From Bacteroidota bacterium (GTDB taxonomy: Bacteria; Bacteroidota; Bacteroidia; Chitinophagales; Chitinophagaceae), in assembly GCA_018266775.1 (NCBI GenBank), contig JAFDZS010000013.1, forward strand, positions 107,902-171,901: DNA of 64,000 bases, read 5' to 3'. Below the pieces are notes generated by a model that worked only from the letters and a program-made list of their open reading frames with translations, did no database searches and was not told the origin of the DNA. The position numbers and the translations under genes were made by a program. Of the stretch, positions 25,592 to 34,550 are shown in pieces; the first letter of the stretch is position 1; each line of letters starts with the position of its first letter.

Positions 25592-26660
25592 TTTTTTTGC
25601 GCATCATCATCCTCTCTGAAATGATCCAGGCCAGCATCAGTACAATCATTACGGCTATTGAATAATAATTATTGCGGAAACCATTGATTACAGTTGCGCT
25701 ATTGCCCAGGCCGTACACCGGTAACCCCGCCAGTAAAATAGAAGCGCCCAAACTAAATGCCGATGCTGTGGCCGGGTGTAAAGGAAGGCTTCTGCCCATC
25801 AGCAATAAAGTAATGGGTACACTGCTTTGCAGAAAGGCAATGCCGGTAGCCAGCGCATACAGGTTATCTTTCCCTAACTGAAACAACAGCAATGCCAGCG
25901 GCAGACTGATGTACACATATTTTTTATACCCAATGCGGTCTGCTAACAGGCCGCCAATTATTTTGCCGGCAAAAGCGCTCAACCCAATGATTACAACCCC
26001 AAACTCATATTGCAATGCCACCTGGTTGATGACATCAAAAACAAAGGAACGAAAACACATCACCAGCAACAAACCCATCATTATGTAATCGTGCGTATCC
26101 AGTGCTGCTGGCTTTTGTGGTTCCTGTATAAATTCGGGTAATCTTTCACGTGATATTAAAACAAACAGCAACAGCACAATCGGCAGCGCCATCCATAACA
26201 AACCGGGATAAAGTTTACCTGTTAATCCACCCAATGTTAAACCCAAAACTCCCGGTGCAGTAAATATGGCTAATGGTGTGCTTTTCATTTTTTGTTCCTG
26301 CGGTTGCGACAAAAAACAAACAGCGCCACCCGTTACATGAATCAACGCAGATGCAAAACCGGACATGATGATGCCTGCCTCCGGCTGCAGGTAAAATAAT
26401 GGTATGGCTGCCAGCAAAAATGCAGCAGATGAATGGGCAAAGGGTCGTAAGTTTTTGGCACGGTCTATCCAAAATCCGCAGGGCAATTGCCCGCCAAACC
26501 CAATGATGGTATATATGATCAACAATAAAAAACTTTGTGACGGATTGTGCCTGAGTGCATAATAAGACAGCATGAAGCCTGCTGAAAAATCGTTCAGCCC
26601 ATGAACCATTCCCCAAAGTAAGGGTTGCGCAATTTTTGAAGTTGTGCCTGTATGCTGCAT
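25575..26660 (-). CDS. MFS-like membrane transporter
   Basis: A 361-residue polytopic membrane protein with about 11-12 hydrophobic segments. The loop GFWIDRAKN after the second helix and GGLLADRIGYKK in the second half are the paired D-R signatures of the major facilitator superfamily, and SALIHVTGGA resembles the fosmidomycin-resistance-like branch. Substrate unknown. It is the last gene of a tight four-gene operon; its ATG overlaps the stop of the preceding gene (TAATG), which suggests translational coupling to the three small membrane proteins upstream. Confidence 0.85.
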   Translation of the reverse strand: MQHTGTTSKIAQPLLWGMVHGLNDFSAGFMLSYYALRHNPSQSFLLLIIYTIIGFGGQLPCGFWIDRAKNLRPFAHSSAAFLLAAIPLFYLQPEAGIIMSGFASALIHVTGGAVCFLSQPQEQKMKSTPLAIFTAPGVLGLTLGGLTGKLYPGLLWMALPIVLLLFVLISRERLPEFIQEPQKPAALDTHDYIMMGLLLVMCFRSFVFDVINQVALQYEFGVVIIGLSAFAGKIIGGLLADRIGYKKYVYISLPLALLLFQLGKDNLYALATGIAFLQSSVPITLLLMGRSLPLHPATASAFSLGASILLAGLPVYGLGNSATVINGFRNNYYSIAVMIVLMLAWIISERMMMRKKISGPV

Positions 26661-26971
26661 TACAAATAATGATTGATGATTAAACCTGCACCGTAACTTA
26701 ACAGGTTCGCCAAAAAACCTGCGAGCAATGCCTTTCTAAAACTGCACTGCAGTAAAACATAATAACCAATACTTTCGGTTACTGCCACTCCCAGCTCCAT
26801 AATGTTTACATTAGCGGAAGTGTAATACAGTAAAATATTCAGCAACGGCCAGGTAAATAAATTTAATAAAAATCCAGCAGCCATAGCGTTTTTCAATTGT
26901 TTCCTGAATAATACTGCAATTACCGGCAGCTCAATGGCAAGTGTAATAACAAAGTACCACCAGATGTTCAT
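26660..26971 (-). CDS. Small hypothetical membrane protein (103 aa)
   Basis: A 103-residue protein with three to four hydrophobic segments (residues 3-20, 29-48, 58-75, 82-100). It starts MNIWWYFVITLAIELPVIAVLF. No named family is recognised. Its start codon overlaps the stop of the 47-residue upstream gene (ATGA), and its stop overlaps the start of the MFS-like gene. It therefore sits in the middle of a strictly overlapping operon and may form a complex with its neighbours. Confidence 0.82.
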   Translation of the reverse strand: MNIWWYFVITLAIELPVIAVLFRKQLKNAMAAGFLLNLFTWPLLNILLYYTSANVNIMELGVAVTESIGYYVLLQCSFRKALLAGFLANLLSYGAGLIINHYL

Positions 26972-27111
26972 TTATTTTTTCCTTTCGTAATTTTATTAAC
27001 CAGGTAAGTCAATCCCACTGCGGCAATAATCAGCACGATGAAAAACACAATACCTATGCCTGCAGCAAAACTTTCCGGTATTCCATCCAGCAATACGAAT
27101 AACTGCATCAT
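26968..27111 (-). CDS. Very small single-pass membrane protein (47 aa)
   Basis: This 48-codon frame (including stop) encodes a short N-terminal part (MMQLFVLLDGIPESFAAG), one strongly hydrophobic helix at about residues 19-38 and a basic tail (NKITKGKNK). Its stop TGA overlaps the ATG of the 103-residue gene, and its start ATGATG overlaps the TGA of the gene upstream. The layout of overlapping junctions on both sides supports a real gene despite its size. Confidence 0.72.
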   Translation of the reverse strand: MMQLFVLLDGIPESFAAGIGIVFFIVLIIAAVGLTYLVNKITKGKNK

Positions 27112-27257
27112 TGCTTCAGTTTTCTTTTTCTCACCCAGATAACCATAGCTGCTAACGCGGCAACTGCAACAACTCCCATTATTGACAGCACGATAACATC
27201 ACGTTCATTGCGCTGCCACCATGTTTCCTGCACCAGGTCGAGCAGAATATTTTTCAT
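27108..27257 (-). CDS. Very small single-pass membrane protein (49 aa), first gene of operon
   Basis: This 50-codon frame starts MKNILLDLVQETWWQRNERD, has one hydrophobic helix at about residues 21-41 (VIVLSIMGVVAVAALAAMVIW) and ends with a basic tail (VRKRKLKQ). Its stop overlaps the start of the next small gene. It is probably the first gene of the four-gene operon and is divergent from the patatin gene at 27424. No homologous family is recognised by eye. Confidence 0.72.
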   Translation of the reverse strand: MKNILLDLVQETWWQRNERDVIVLSIMGVVAVAALAAMVIWVRKRKLKQ

Positions 27258-27423
27258 TTCAAACAATATTTAAGTGAATCTACTGCTATAGTTTGGCATG
27301 TGCAACTGTATTTTTTAGTTGAAACAATAACGTTGTTGTCTGTCAGCATAAAAGCAGTATCTTTAAAAAAGAGCGTATTGAACAACTGTACCGTTTCTGT
27401 TATAACACTTCATTTCATTTTGC

Positions 27424-28221
27424 ATGAGCAACAAAGTACATTTGGTATTGGGCAGCGGTGGTGCCAGGGGTATTGCCCATATTGGCATTATTGAAATGCT
27501 GCTGGCTGATGGTTTTGACATTGCCAGCATCACCGGTTGCTCTATGGGTGCTGTTGTAGGCGGCATGTTTTGTGCAGGCTCATTGCCTTTGTACAAAGAA
27601 TGGTTGTGCACACTCACCAAAACCAGTGTATTTAGTTTATTTGATTTTACTTTAACCACGCAGGGTTTTGTAAAAGGCAATAAAGTACTGAATAAACTGA
27701 AAGAACTGGCCGGCGACCAGGAAATAGAAAAACTTCCCATTCCATTCACTGCAGTGGCTACTGATATGGTGCATAAAAAAGAAGTGCATTTCAGCAGTGG
27801 CAATTTATTTACTGCATTGCGGGCATCCATTTGCATACCGGGTGTTTTTACGCCGGTTGAACATGGCCAGCATATTTTAGTTGATGGTGGTGTACTCAAT
27901 CCGCTTCCGTTAAATATTGTACACAAAAAAGAAGGCGAAAAAATTGTTGCTGTAAATATTAATGGCAGTACAGTTGCTGTTGATGAAGACGGTAATCCTG
28001 CAAAGCCATCGCTTTCTATCATTAACCTGTTGTCTAATTCTTATGATCTTACCCAGGACAGGCTTACAGCATTGATGATTGAACTATATCCACCCGATCT
28101 TTTAATTGAAATACCCCGCAATACCTGCACCGTGTTTGAATTTCACCGGGCTGCAGAATTAATTGAAGTTGGCATTGCAGCCTATAAAAAAAATTCATTA
28201 AAAGCTGATGTGCCTGTTTAA
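27424..28221 (+). CDS. Patatin-like phospholipase
   Basis: A 265-residue lipid acyl hydrolase of the bacterial patatin / RssA group. The oxyanion motif is LGSGGARGIAHIG at residues 8-20, the nucleophile Ser40 lies in the GxSxG motif GCSMG, and the dyad aspartate is Asp154 in VDGGVLNPLP. No signal peptide or membrane segment is visible, so it acts in the cytoplasm or at the inner face of the membrane. It is divergent from the small-membrane-protein operon, sharing a 166-bp intergenic region with it. Confidence 0.93.
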   Translation: MSNKVHLVLGSGGARGIAHIGIIEMLLADGFDIASITGCSMGAVVGGMFCAGSLPLYKEWLCTLTKTSVFSLFDFTLTTQGFVKGNKVLNKLKELAGDQEIEKLPIPFTAVATDMVHKKEVHFSSGNLFTALRASICIPGVFTPVEHGQHILVDGGVLNPLPLNIVHKKEGEKIVAVNINGSTVAVDEDGNPAKPSLSIINLLSNSYDLTQDRLTALMIELYPPDLLIEIPRNTCTVFEFHRAAELIEVGIAAYKKNSLKADVPV

Positions 28222-28408
28222 ATAAATGTTCAGTTCCTCCTCTGTCCACTTCATTACACTGTTTGTCCTTGTATTGAAAAAAACGCGGTAAAATTTTTTT
28301 GTTAATCATTTTGTAAAGCATCTGCCACTCGTAAAAAAAATACCACTTGTTAAAACCGGTGTATTACTTTTACACGAATTTTTTCGTATAAAACCAACAA
28401 CTCCCTTT

Positions 28409-31285
28409 ATGAGAAGGTTACTATTATTCCTTGTAATCTGCAGCAGTGCTGTATTTGCCAACGCCCAGGTAAAAGGTACTGTAATTGATTCTGCCAGCAA
28501 AAAACCCATTGACAAAGCCGTTGTTGGCCTGGTCATCAAAAGCAACACGAAAGATACCACTTACACTTTCACCAATGAAAAAGGGGAATTCAGTTTTGAT
28601 GCTGTACCTGCTTCCAATTTTTCTGTTGTTATCACCAATATCGGCTATGCGCCGGTAGCTAAATTTGTACCCGTGCACCAGCAGGAAAAAACCATTGCTG
28701 TGGGTACGGTTATTTTAGCCACACGTGACAAGTTGCTGGATGAAGTGGTGGTGGAAACTGCACCAATAATAGTAAAAGAAGACACGGTGGAATACCGAGC
28801 CGATGCTTTTAAAACCAAAGAAGGCGCCGTAGTGGAAGACCTGCTGAAAAAACTGCCCGGTGTGGATGTAGATAAAGACGGTAATGTAAAAGCGCAGGGA
28901 AAAAGCGTGACCCGTGTTAAAGTAAACGGCAAAGATTTTTTTGGCGGTGATGTAAAAACAGCCACCAAAGAATTGCCTGCCAACATTGTTGATAAGATAC
29001 AGGTGATTGATGATTATGGCGACCAGGCAGCCATTAGTGGTATTAAAGATGGTGACCCGGATAAAGTGATCAACATTCAATTGAAGAAGGATAAAAATCA
29101 CGGCTTCTTTGGCCGTGCCACGGTTGGTGCAGGTACGGAAGACCGTTACCAGGCCTCCTTCAACGGTAACTATTTTAATAACAATACGCAATTGTCTTTA
29201 GTAGGCAACAGTAACAACACCAACACTTCTTTATTTAATTTTAGTGGCGGCGGTGCCCGTGGCATGAGCAGTATGATGGCTTCAGGCGCAAGTATGGTAG
29301 CCGATGCAGGCGGTGCCGGCAACCTGAGAAATATGATTGGCGATGCCAGCCTTTTTGGTACCGGCGCAACAGGTATTACCAGCACCAATTCTTTCGGCAC
29401 CAACTACCGCGATCAATGGGGCAAGAAAGTAAGTGTGTACGGCAGTTATTCCTATACTCACCGCAACACCAGTCAGCTGCAAAGCACTTCTTCGCAGAAT
29501 TTTTACCAGAGCAACAGTTATATCAACAATCAAAATGTGGCGGCCCTTTCTATTGGTGATAACCACCGGGCTACTTTTAATTTGGAGTACCAGATAGACA
29601 CTTTCAATTATCTAAAAGTAACGCCCAACTTCAGTTACAGTAACAGCAACGGTGATAACAACACCCTTTTTGATTATAACCAGGTGGGCGTGGGCAAAAC
29701 CAGCGATGGTACCACCAAAACCCTCTCTGGTTCCAATACACCCAATGTCAGCATGAATATGCTGTATAATCACCGCTTCCGTAAAAGGGGAAGAAACTTT
29801 TCAGCTTCAGCAAACCTGGGCACCTCCACCAGCGGCAGTACGCAGGATGTGACCAACCTGAGTTACCAGTATGTGGCACCGTACATCGGGTACAGGAATA
29901 CTTTTCAGTATATAGACCAGCAGAACGACAACCGCAACTATGGGCTTCGTTTTACCTATTCAGAACCGCTGACCAAATACCGTACGCTGGATATAACAGC
30001 ATCGCATAGCCTGAATTATACCCGAAATGATAAAAAGAATTTTAATGTAGATTCTGCCACACAGGTAAAAACACTGAATAATTATTTGAGCAACGACTAC
30101 GAGAATAATTTTTATAATGACCGTGCCGGTATTTCCGTACGCACCACTATGAAAAAATACAATTATACTCTGGGGGTAAGTTTTCAACCGGTAAACCTGA
30201 AAGGTAAATCGTTAACGAAAGACAGTGCTTACCAACCCATCAACAGGGTAAATGTTTTCCCCATTGCAAGAATGGTGTATAATTTCAGCAGGACAAAATC
30301 GCTGAGCATGAGTTATATTGGTAATGCCAGCCAACCCTCATTCAGCCAGTTGCAACCGGTAATCGATCAAAGTAATCCGCAAAGTATTACTGCTGGCAAC
30401 CCGGATTTAAAGCCATCTATCAGCCATACCATTAATGCTTCTTTCAACAACTTTAATTTTATTACCGGAAAAGTATTATTCACCAACATCAGCTTTAATA
30501 CCATCCGTAACCAGATCGTTAATAAAACAGCACGGTTAAACAATGGTGGTTCGTCTATTTCATTGCCGGAAAATGTAAATGGCTATTATAATGTTACCGG
30601 CTTTTATACTTTTTCAAAGCCCATCAAAAACAGGAAATTTGTGTTCAACTTTAATGGTTCTGCCAATTATAATCATAATGCCAACCTGACCGACAGTATT
30701 GTTTTAGCGGGTACTTCATTAAAACAGAATCTGAACCTGCAAAAAATCATTGGCAGCAACTGGGTGTTCAGCCAGGGTTTTGTTTTTGAAATGAATTTGA
30801 AAGAATGGCTGCAACTGAACAATGGCGTTACCTTCAGCCTGAATGACAATAAATATAAAAATGCAGATGCTGCCACTACCACATCGTTCCAGAATACCTC
30901 CAGCAATGCCTGGACTTTTTCTGAAAGCATGAATATTGATTTAACGAAGCGCCTGGTATTGAAATATGATATTGATTATACCATCAACCATGGCCTGGCC
31001 AGCAGTGTAAGTAAAAACCCGGTATTAATGAATGGCTCGCTGGAGCAGCAATTATTTAAAAAGAAAAATGGAGTGATCCGTTTTGCAGCTTATGACCTCT
31101 TCAAACAAAACACCAATATCAGCCGCTCAGTAAGTGCCAACTCCATTATTGATACCCGAACCAATAAATTAACCCGGTATTTCCTGTTGTCGTTCACTTA
31201 CCGTATTCAGCGTTTTGCAGGGCAGGGTGTACAGGGTGGTGGTACTATGCGCCCCGGTGGTGGAATGATCAGGATGGGTTTCTAA
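28409..31285 (+). CDS. Outer-membrane beta-barrel (TonB-receptor-like) protein
   Basis: A 958-residue outer-membrane protein. Signal peptide to FANAQ (residue 20), then a carboxypeptidase regulatory-like domain (VKGTVIDSASKKPIDKAVVGLV), then a plug-like domain (EDLLKKLPGVDVDKDGNVKAQGKSVTRVKVNGKDFFGGD, then IVDKIQVIDDYG). This plug type, without a TonB box I can identify, belongs to the barrel group often named outer-membrane beta-barrel family protein. The long C-terminal barrel ends in a Gly/Met-rich tail (GGGTMRPGGGMIRMGF), unlike the terminal aromatic residues of standard receptors. Ligand unknown. It is probably monocistronic. Confidence 0.9.
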   Translation: MRRLLLFLVICSSAVFANAQVKGTVIDSASKKPIDKAVVGLVIKSNTKDTTYTFTNEKGEFSFDAVPASNFSVVITNIGYAPVAKFVPVHQQEKTIAVGTVILATRDKLLDEVVVETAPIIVKEDTVEYRADAFKTKEGAVVEDLLKKLPGVDVDKDGNVKAQGKSVTRVKVNGKDFFGGDVKTATKELPANIVDKIQVIDDYGDQAAISGIKDGDPDKVINIQLKKDKNHGFFGRATVGAGTEDRYQASFNGNYFNNNTQLSLVGNSNNTNTSLFNFSGGGARGMSSMMASGASMVADAGGAGNLRNMIGDASLFGTGATGITSTNSFGTNYRDQWGKKVSVYGSYSYTHRNTSQLQSTSSQNFYQSNSYINNQNVAALSIGDNHRATFNLEYQIDTFNYLKVTPNFSYSNSNGDNNTLFDYNQVGVGKTSDGTTKTLSGSNTPNVSMNMLYNHRFRKRGRNFSASANLGTSTSGSTQDVTNLSYQYVAPYIGYRNTFQYIDQQNDNRNYGLRFTYSEPLTKYRTLDITASHSLNYTRNDKKNFNVDSATQVKTLNNYLSNDYENNFYNDRAGISVRTTMKKYNYTLGVSFQPVNLKGKSLTKDSAYQPINRVNVFPIARMVYNFSRTKSLSMSYIGNASQPSFSQLQPVIDQSNPQSITAGNPDLKPSISHTINASFNNFNFITGKVLFTNISFNTIRNQIVNKTARLNNGGSSISLPENVNGYYNVTGFYTFSKPIKNRKFVFNFNGSANYNHNANLTDSIVLAGTSLKQNLNLQKIIGSNWVFSQGFVFEMNLKEWLQLNNGVTFSLNDNKYKNADAATTTSFQNTSSNAWTFSESMNIDLTKRLVLKYDIDYTINHGLASSVSKNPVLMNGSLEQQLFKKKNGVIRFAAYDLFKQNTNISRSVSANSIIDTRTNKLTRYFLLSFTYRIQRFAGQGVQGGGTMRPGGGMIRMGF

Positions 31286-31332
31286 TGTTAAAAAACGAAT
31301 GTCTTTTTCGGGCATTGGCGTGTCTGAATTAG

Positions 31333-31352
31333 TTGGTTGTTGTTGCAACCAA
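31333..31352. promoter_or_regulatory. Inverted repeat between the barrel gene and the AraC gene
   Basis: TTGGTTG and CAACCAA flank a 6-nt spacer, about 50 bp upstream of the AraC-type gene. No T-run follows, so an operator or a weak hairpin is possible. Confidence 0.35.
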
Positions 31353-31401
31353 TTTGTGTGGTGTGCCATCTTTATGAGCACACATTACAAACCTTACATT
31401 T

Positions 31402-32406
31402 ATGAACATGAGGACCGCAAACGCCAATCCATTGGTTTTCAATTACCGGCAGGGAGATTATGAGCAATGGATAACAACATTCGGGCAATTCCTGGATATT
31501 ACCCCCACTCAAAACAAAATTGAATACCCCAAACATATTGCAGACGGTTACGCTGCTGCAAAAGTGATAGAACCTGGTTTATCTTACCGCACCGTTCAAT
31601 ATACGCTCAACCTCGATGTAGCCTACCATCGCCAGCCAACAAATGAACTGCATATCATTCTTTACTTCTATGAATTATTTTTTGAAGAAAAAGTAAGCTT
31701 TACAGCCGGCAATACGCTCATCGAAAGCAATGATAAATATTACAGCATTGCATTAATGACCAATAGCACCGTTAGCCAATCCTTACAATTAAAAAAAGGC
31801 ACTACGGTAAGAGGTGTGTCGGTGCAATTGAGCGAGGCCTGGCTGAAAGAAAATACCAGGGATTTCAGCACCGCCAAATTGGAAACAATCAGGCAAAAAG
31901 ATTGTGTAACGGGTTTCATTAATGCCAAACACCGCAACCTGGTTAATGAAATACTTGACAATGCAGGTAACAGTTTCTTCCCGGAATTATTTATTAAAAG
32001 CCGGGTGTTGCGTTTAACTGAACAATTTTTGACCGGCGTTTGCGCCCGTGGCCTGCATCATTCTACCCCGCTCAGCAACCCCAAAGATTTCCAGGCGCTG
32101 GTAAAAGTGGAACACCTGCTGCTGAAAAACTTCAGCGCTGATTTTCCCTCAATAGAATCGCTGGCTAAAACAGCCTACATGAGTGAAAGCAAACTGAAAA
32201 AGCTGTTTAAAAAAGCGTATGGCATGGCTATTTATCAATATTATCAAAAGAACAGGATGCATAAGGCCAAAGAATTGCTGGTATCCCGTAAGCACAGCGT
32301 TTCGCAGGTTGGGGCTATGCTGGGTTACCAAAACATGAGCAATTTTTCGGCAGCATTTAAAAAAGAATTCAGTTGCCTGCCCAGCGAAGTGGATGAGCTT
32401 ATGTAA
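31402..32406 (+). CDS. AraC-family transcriptional regulator
   Basis: A 334-residue regulator. The C-terminal 100 residues carry the double helix-turn-helix DNA-binding domain: FPSIESLAKTAYMSESKLKKLFKKAYGMAIYQYYQKNRMHKAKELL for the first and HSVSQVGAMLGYQNMSNFSAAFKKEFSCLPSE for the second. The N-terminal 230 residues are not a recognisable cupin signature but probably sense a ligand. Two in-frame ATGs at 31402 and 31408 are both possible starts. No target is evident; the barrel protein upstream is a candidate by proximity only. Confidence 0.92.
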   Translation: MNMRTANANPLVFNYRQGDYEQWITTFGQFLDITPTQNKIEYPKHIADGYAAAKVIEPGLSYRTVQYTLNLDVAYHRQPTNELHIILYFYELFFEEKVSFTAGNTLIESNDKYYSIALMTNSTVSQSLQLKKGTTVRGVSVQLSEAWLKENTRDFSTAKLETIRQKDCVTGFINAKHRNLVNEILDNAGNSFFPELFIKSRVLRLTEQFLTGVCARGLHHSTPLSNPKDFQALVKVEHLLLKNFSADFPSIESLAKTAYMSESKLKKLFKKAYGMAIYQYYQKNRMHKAKELLVSRKHSVSQVGAMLGYQNMSNFSAAFKKEFSCLPSEVDELM

Positions 32407-32552
32407 TACACTTCTTTTCCACAAAAAGAAGCATTTGGAATATGATTTCCCTCTGAATTCGAATACGGGGAATGCCCGGTGGATACTTAAAATCCCTTTG
32501 CGTTCTCCTATTACACAGAAAGTTGATGAATTACTTTCGAAACCCAAAGAAG

Positions 32553-32575
32553 AGCCCGGTACGCCGGGCTTTTTT
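32553..32575 (+). terminator. Intrinsic terminator upstream of atpG
   Basis: AGCCCGG pairs with CCGGGCT and is followed by TTTTTT. It lies about 150 bp after the AraC stop; the region 32407-32552 holds nothing else recognisable. Confidence 0.85.
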
Positions 32576-32590
32576 CATTTGCCAAAGCAT

Positions 32591-32619
32591 TTGTTTTTGC
32601 CTGTTTTGCCCTACCTTTG
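32591..32619 (+). promoter_or_regulatory. atpG promoter (TTG N18 TACCTTTG)
   Basis: An exact -7 box at 32612-32619 is preceded by TTG at 32591-32593 with 18 nt between them, the classical Bacteroidota promoter layout. The leader to the ATG is about 35 nt. Confidence 0.7.
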
Positions 32620-32659
32620 CCACCCAAAAACCAGGCTATCATTTTCTAATACCAACAAT

Positions 32660-33541
32660 ATGTCAGGAGCTTTAAAAGAGGTACGTAACCGGATTAAGAG
32701 TGTTCAAAGCACGCAGCAAATTACCAAAGCCATGAAAATGGTGAGTGCTGCCAAGCTGCGCCGTGCACAGGATGCCATTACACAAATGCGCCCTTACGCA
32801 CAAAAACTGCAGGAAATGCTGAGTAATATTGTAAGCAACAGCGATGGTGACGTTAAAGTTGCGCTTGCTGCAGAAAGGCAGGTAGAAAAAGTATTGATAA
32901 TTGTGGTTACCAGCGACAGGGGGCTTTGCGGCGGATATAACAGTAACCTGATTAAACTGGCCAAACAGATCATCAGGGAAAAATATACTGCGCAGCAGGC
33001 AAAAGGTAATGTACAGGTATTGCCGATCGGTAAAAAAGGATACGAGCATTTTGTAAAGAATGGCTATAAGGTGGTGGACCAGTTCTGGGAAATTTTTACC
33101 GGGCTGAGTTTTGAAAAAGTGCAGGCTGCAGCAAAATATGCCATGGAAGTTTTTGCCAATAAAGAAGTGGATGCGGTGGAACTGGTGTTCAGCGAATTTA
33201 AAAATGCCGCCACACAACGTTTCGTTGCTGAACAATTTTTACCTGTACTGAAAGTTCAGAAGTCTGCAGGCCAAAAAAATGCCGATTTTATTTTTGAACC
33301 CGGTAAAGAAGTGCTGATTGCGGAACTGATGCCAAAAATTTTGAACACCCAATTATACAAAGCAGTACTGGACGGCAATGCCAGCGAACATGGCGCCAGG
33401 ATGACTGCGATGGATAAAGCCAGTGATAACGCCAACGAATTATTAAAATCTTTAAAGATCAGTTACAACCGTGCAAGGCAGGCCGCCATCACTACAGAAT
33501 TGACAGAAATTGTAAGCGGTGCCGCTGCATTAAACGGATAA
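32660..33541 (+). CDS. atpG: ATP synthase gamma subunit
   Basis: A 293-residue F1 central-stalk subunit. The N-terminal helix MSGALKEVRNRIKSVQSTQQITKAMKMVSAAKLRRAQDAI and the C-terminal helix YKAVLDGNASEHGARMTAMDKASDNANELLKSLKISYNRARQAAITTELTEIVSGA are the conserved coiled-coil of the rotor; VVTSDRGLCGGYNSN is the Rossmann-like middle. The reading frame is open far upstream, but the promoter at 32612 and the family N-terminus fix the start at 32660. No other ATP synthase gene is nearby; it has its own promoter. Confidence 0.97.
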   Translation: MSGALKEVRNRIKSVQSTQQITKAMKMVSAAKLRRAQDAITQMRPYAQKLQEMLSNIVSNSDGDVKVALAAERQVEKVLIIVVTSDRGLCGGYNSNLIKLAKQIIREKYTAQQAKGNVQVLPIGKKGYEHFVKNGYKVVDQFWEIFTGLSFEKVQAAAKYAMEVFANKEVDAVELVFSEFKNAATQRFVAEQFLPVLKVQKSAGQKNADFIFEPGKEVLIAELMPKILNTQLYKAVLDGNASEHGARMTAMDKASDNANELLKSLKISYNRARQAAITTELTEIVSGAAALNG

Positions 33542-33551
33542 AAAACAATGC

Positions 33552-33627
33552 AGGATTTATGATGTGCTGATGGCTGATGTGCAATACATCAGAAATCGTA
33601 TAGCAAACATCCTAAATCTTACATCAG
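33552..33627. repeat. CTGATGT-word inverted repeats between atpG and scpB
   Basis: Words such as GGATTTATGATGT, CTGATGG and CTGATGT on one side are answered by ACATCAG (33586-33592 and 33621-33627) and ACATCCTAAATC on the other. The structure is degenerate but of the same kind as at 15872-15998. Confidence 0.5.
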
Positions 33628-33635
33628 ACATTATT

Positions 33636-34412
33636 ATGGAGCTTTCTCAAATTATTCCGCATATAGAAGCCTTGGTATTTGCCAGCGATAAACCGTTAAC
33701 CCGGCTTGAAGTAACTGAACTGGTGAACACCGCACTGGGCTTCATTGAAGACCGTGCCACACCCGAACAGGTGGATGCTGCCATTGACGCTATCAGGGAA
33801 AAGTACAGTGCTGAATTTTATGCTTTTGAATTGAGGGAAATTGGTGGTGGCCTACAATTCTTAACCAAAAAAGAATATTATAAAACAGTAGCCCTGCTCA
33901 ACGGCGATAAATTTTTAAAACGCCTCTCCACCGCTGCATTGGAAACATTAGCTATTATTGCTTATAAACAGCCCATCACTAAAAGTGAAATGGAATCCAT
34001 ACGCGGAGTAAACTGCGATTACGCCGTACAGAAATTGCTTGAAAAAGATTTAGTCATCATCTCTGGCCGAAGGGAAGAAGCTGTTGGCCAACCCCTGCTC
34101 TACTCCACTTCAAAATCTTTCATGGATTATTTTGGCATTAACAGCCCGGATGATTTACCGAAGATCAATGAAATTATGCTGGAAGAACTGGTGAATGCCA
34201 CCAACGTAATACAGGCACAACAGGAAATGCAGCAATTAGCTGAAGAAGAAAACCAGGAAGTTGTTGTAACAACAGAAGAAACAGTAATTGAAATTACTGA
34301 GGAATACAATGCCGGTTTATCTATCAATGTTGATGGACAAATTGTTGAGGACGAGCAAAACAATACGGAAGAAGAAAAAGATCAGGAAGACAGTGACCAG
34401 CCTGAAGCCTGA
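33636..34412 (+). CDS. scpB: Segregation and condensation protein B
   Basis: A 258-residue SMC-ScpAB subunit. MELSQIIPHIEALVFASDKPLTRLEV is the first winged-helix domain and LSTAALETLAIIAYKQPITKSEMESIRGVNCDYAVQKLLEKDLVIISGRREEAVGQPLLYSTSKSFMDYFGI the second, both diagnostic. The last 70 residues are a Gln/Glu-rich acidic tail, longer than in many homologues. The ATG at 33636 is chosen because it gives the family N-terminus; upstream codons in the frame lie in the word-repeat region. scpA is not adjacent. Confidence 0.95.
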   Translation: MELSQIIPHIEALVFASDKPLTRLEVTELVNTALGFIEDRATPEQVDAAIDAIREKYSAEFYAFELREIGGGLQFLTKKEYYKTVALLNGDKFLKRLSTAALETLAIIAYKQPITKSEMESIRGVNCDYAVQKLLEKDLVIISGRREEAVGQPLLYSTSKSFMDYFGINSPDDLPKINEIMLEELVNATNVIQAQQEMQQLAEEENQEVVVTTEETVIEITEEYNAGLSINVDGQIVEDEQNNTEEEKDQEDSDQPEA

Positions 34413-34538
34413 TTTGAACACCTTATTACTCGAATAACCGCTCTGTTGAAATTTCCCCGGAATAAAAAACAAATCGTTTTTTCTTTAACCTGCATTCGAT
34501 TTCCTGCTAAGTTCTGGAAGGGAATGCCCGATCCTTCG

Positions 34539-34546
34539 TAAATTCG
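34539..34546 (+). promoter_or_regulatory. -7-like element TAAATTCG, 4 nt before the lysA ATG
   Basis: One mismatch to TAnnTTTG; followed by CAGA and the ATG at 34551. The spacing equals that at nagA and the aminotransferase. Confidence 0.4.
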
Positions 34547-34550
34547 CAGA

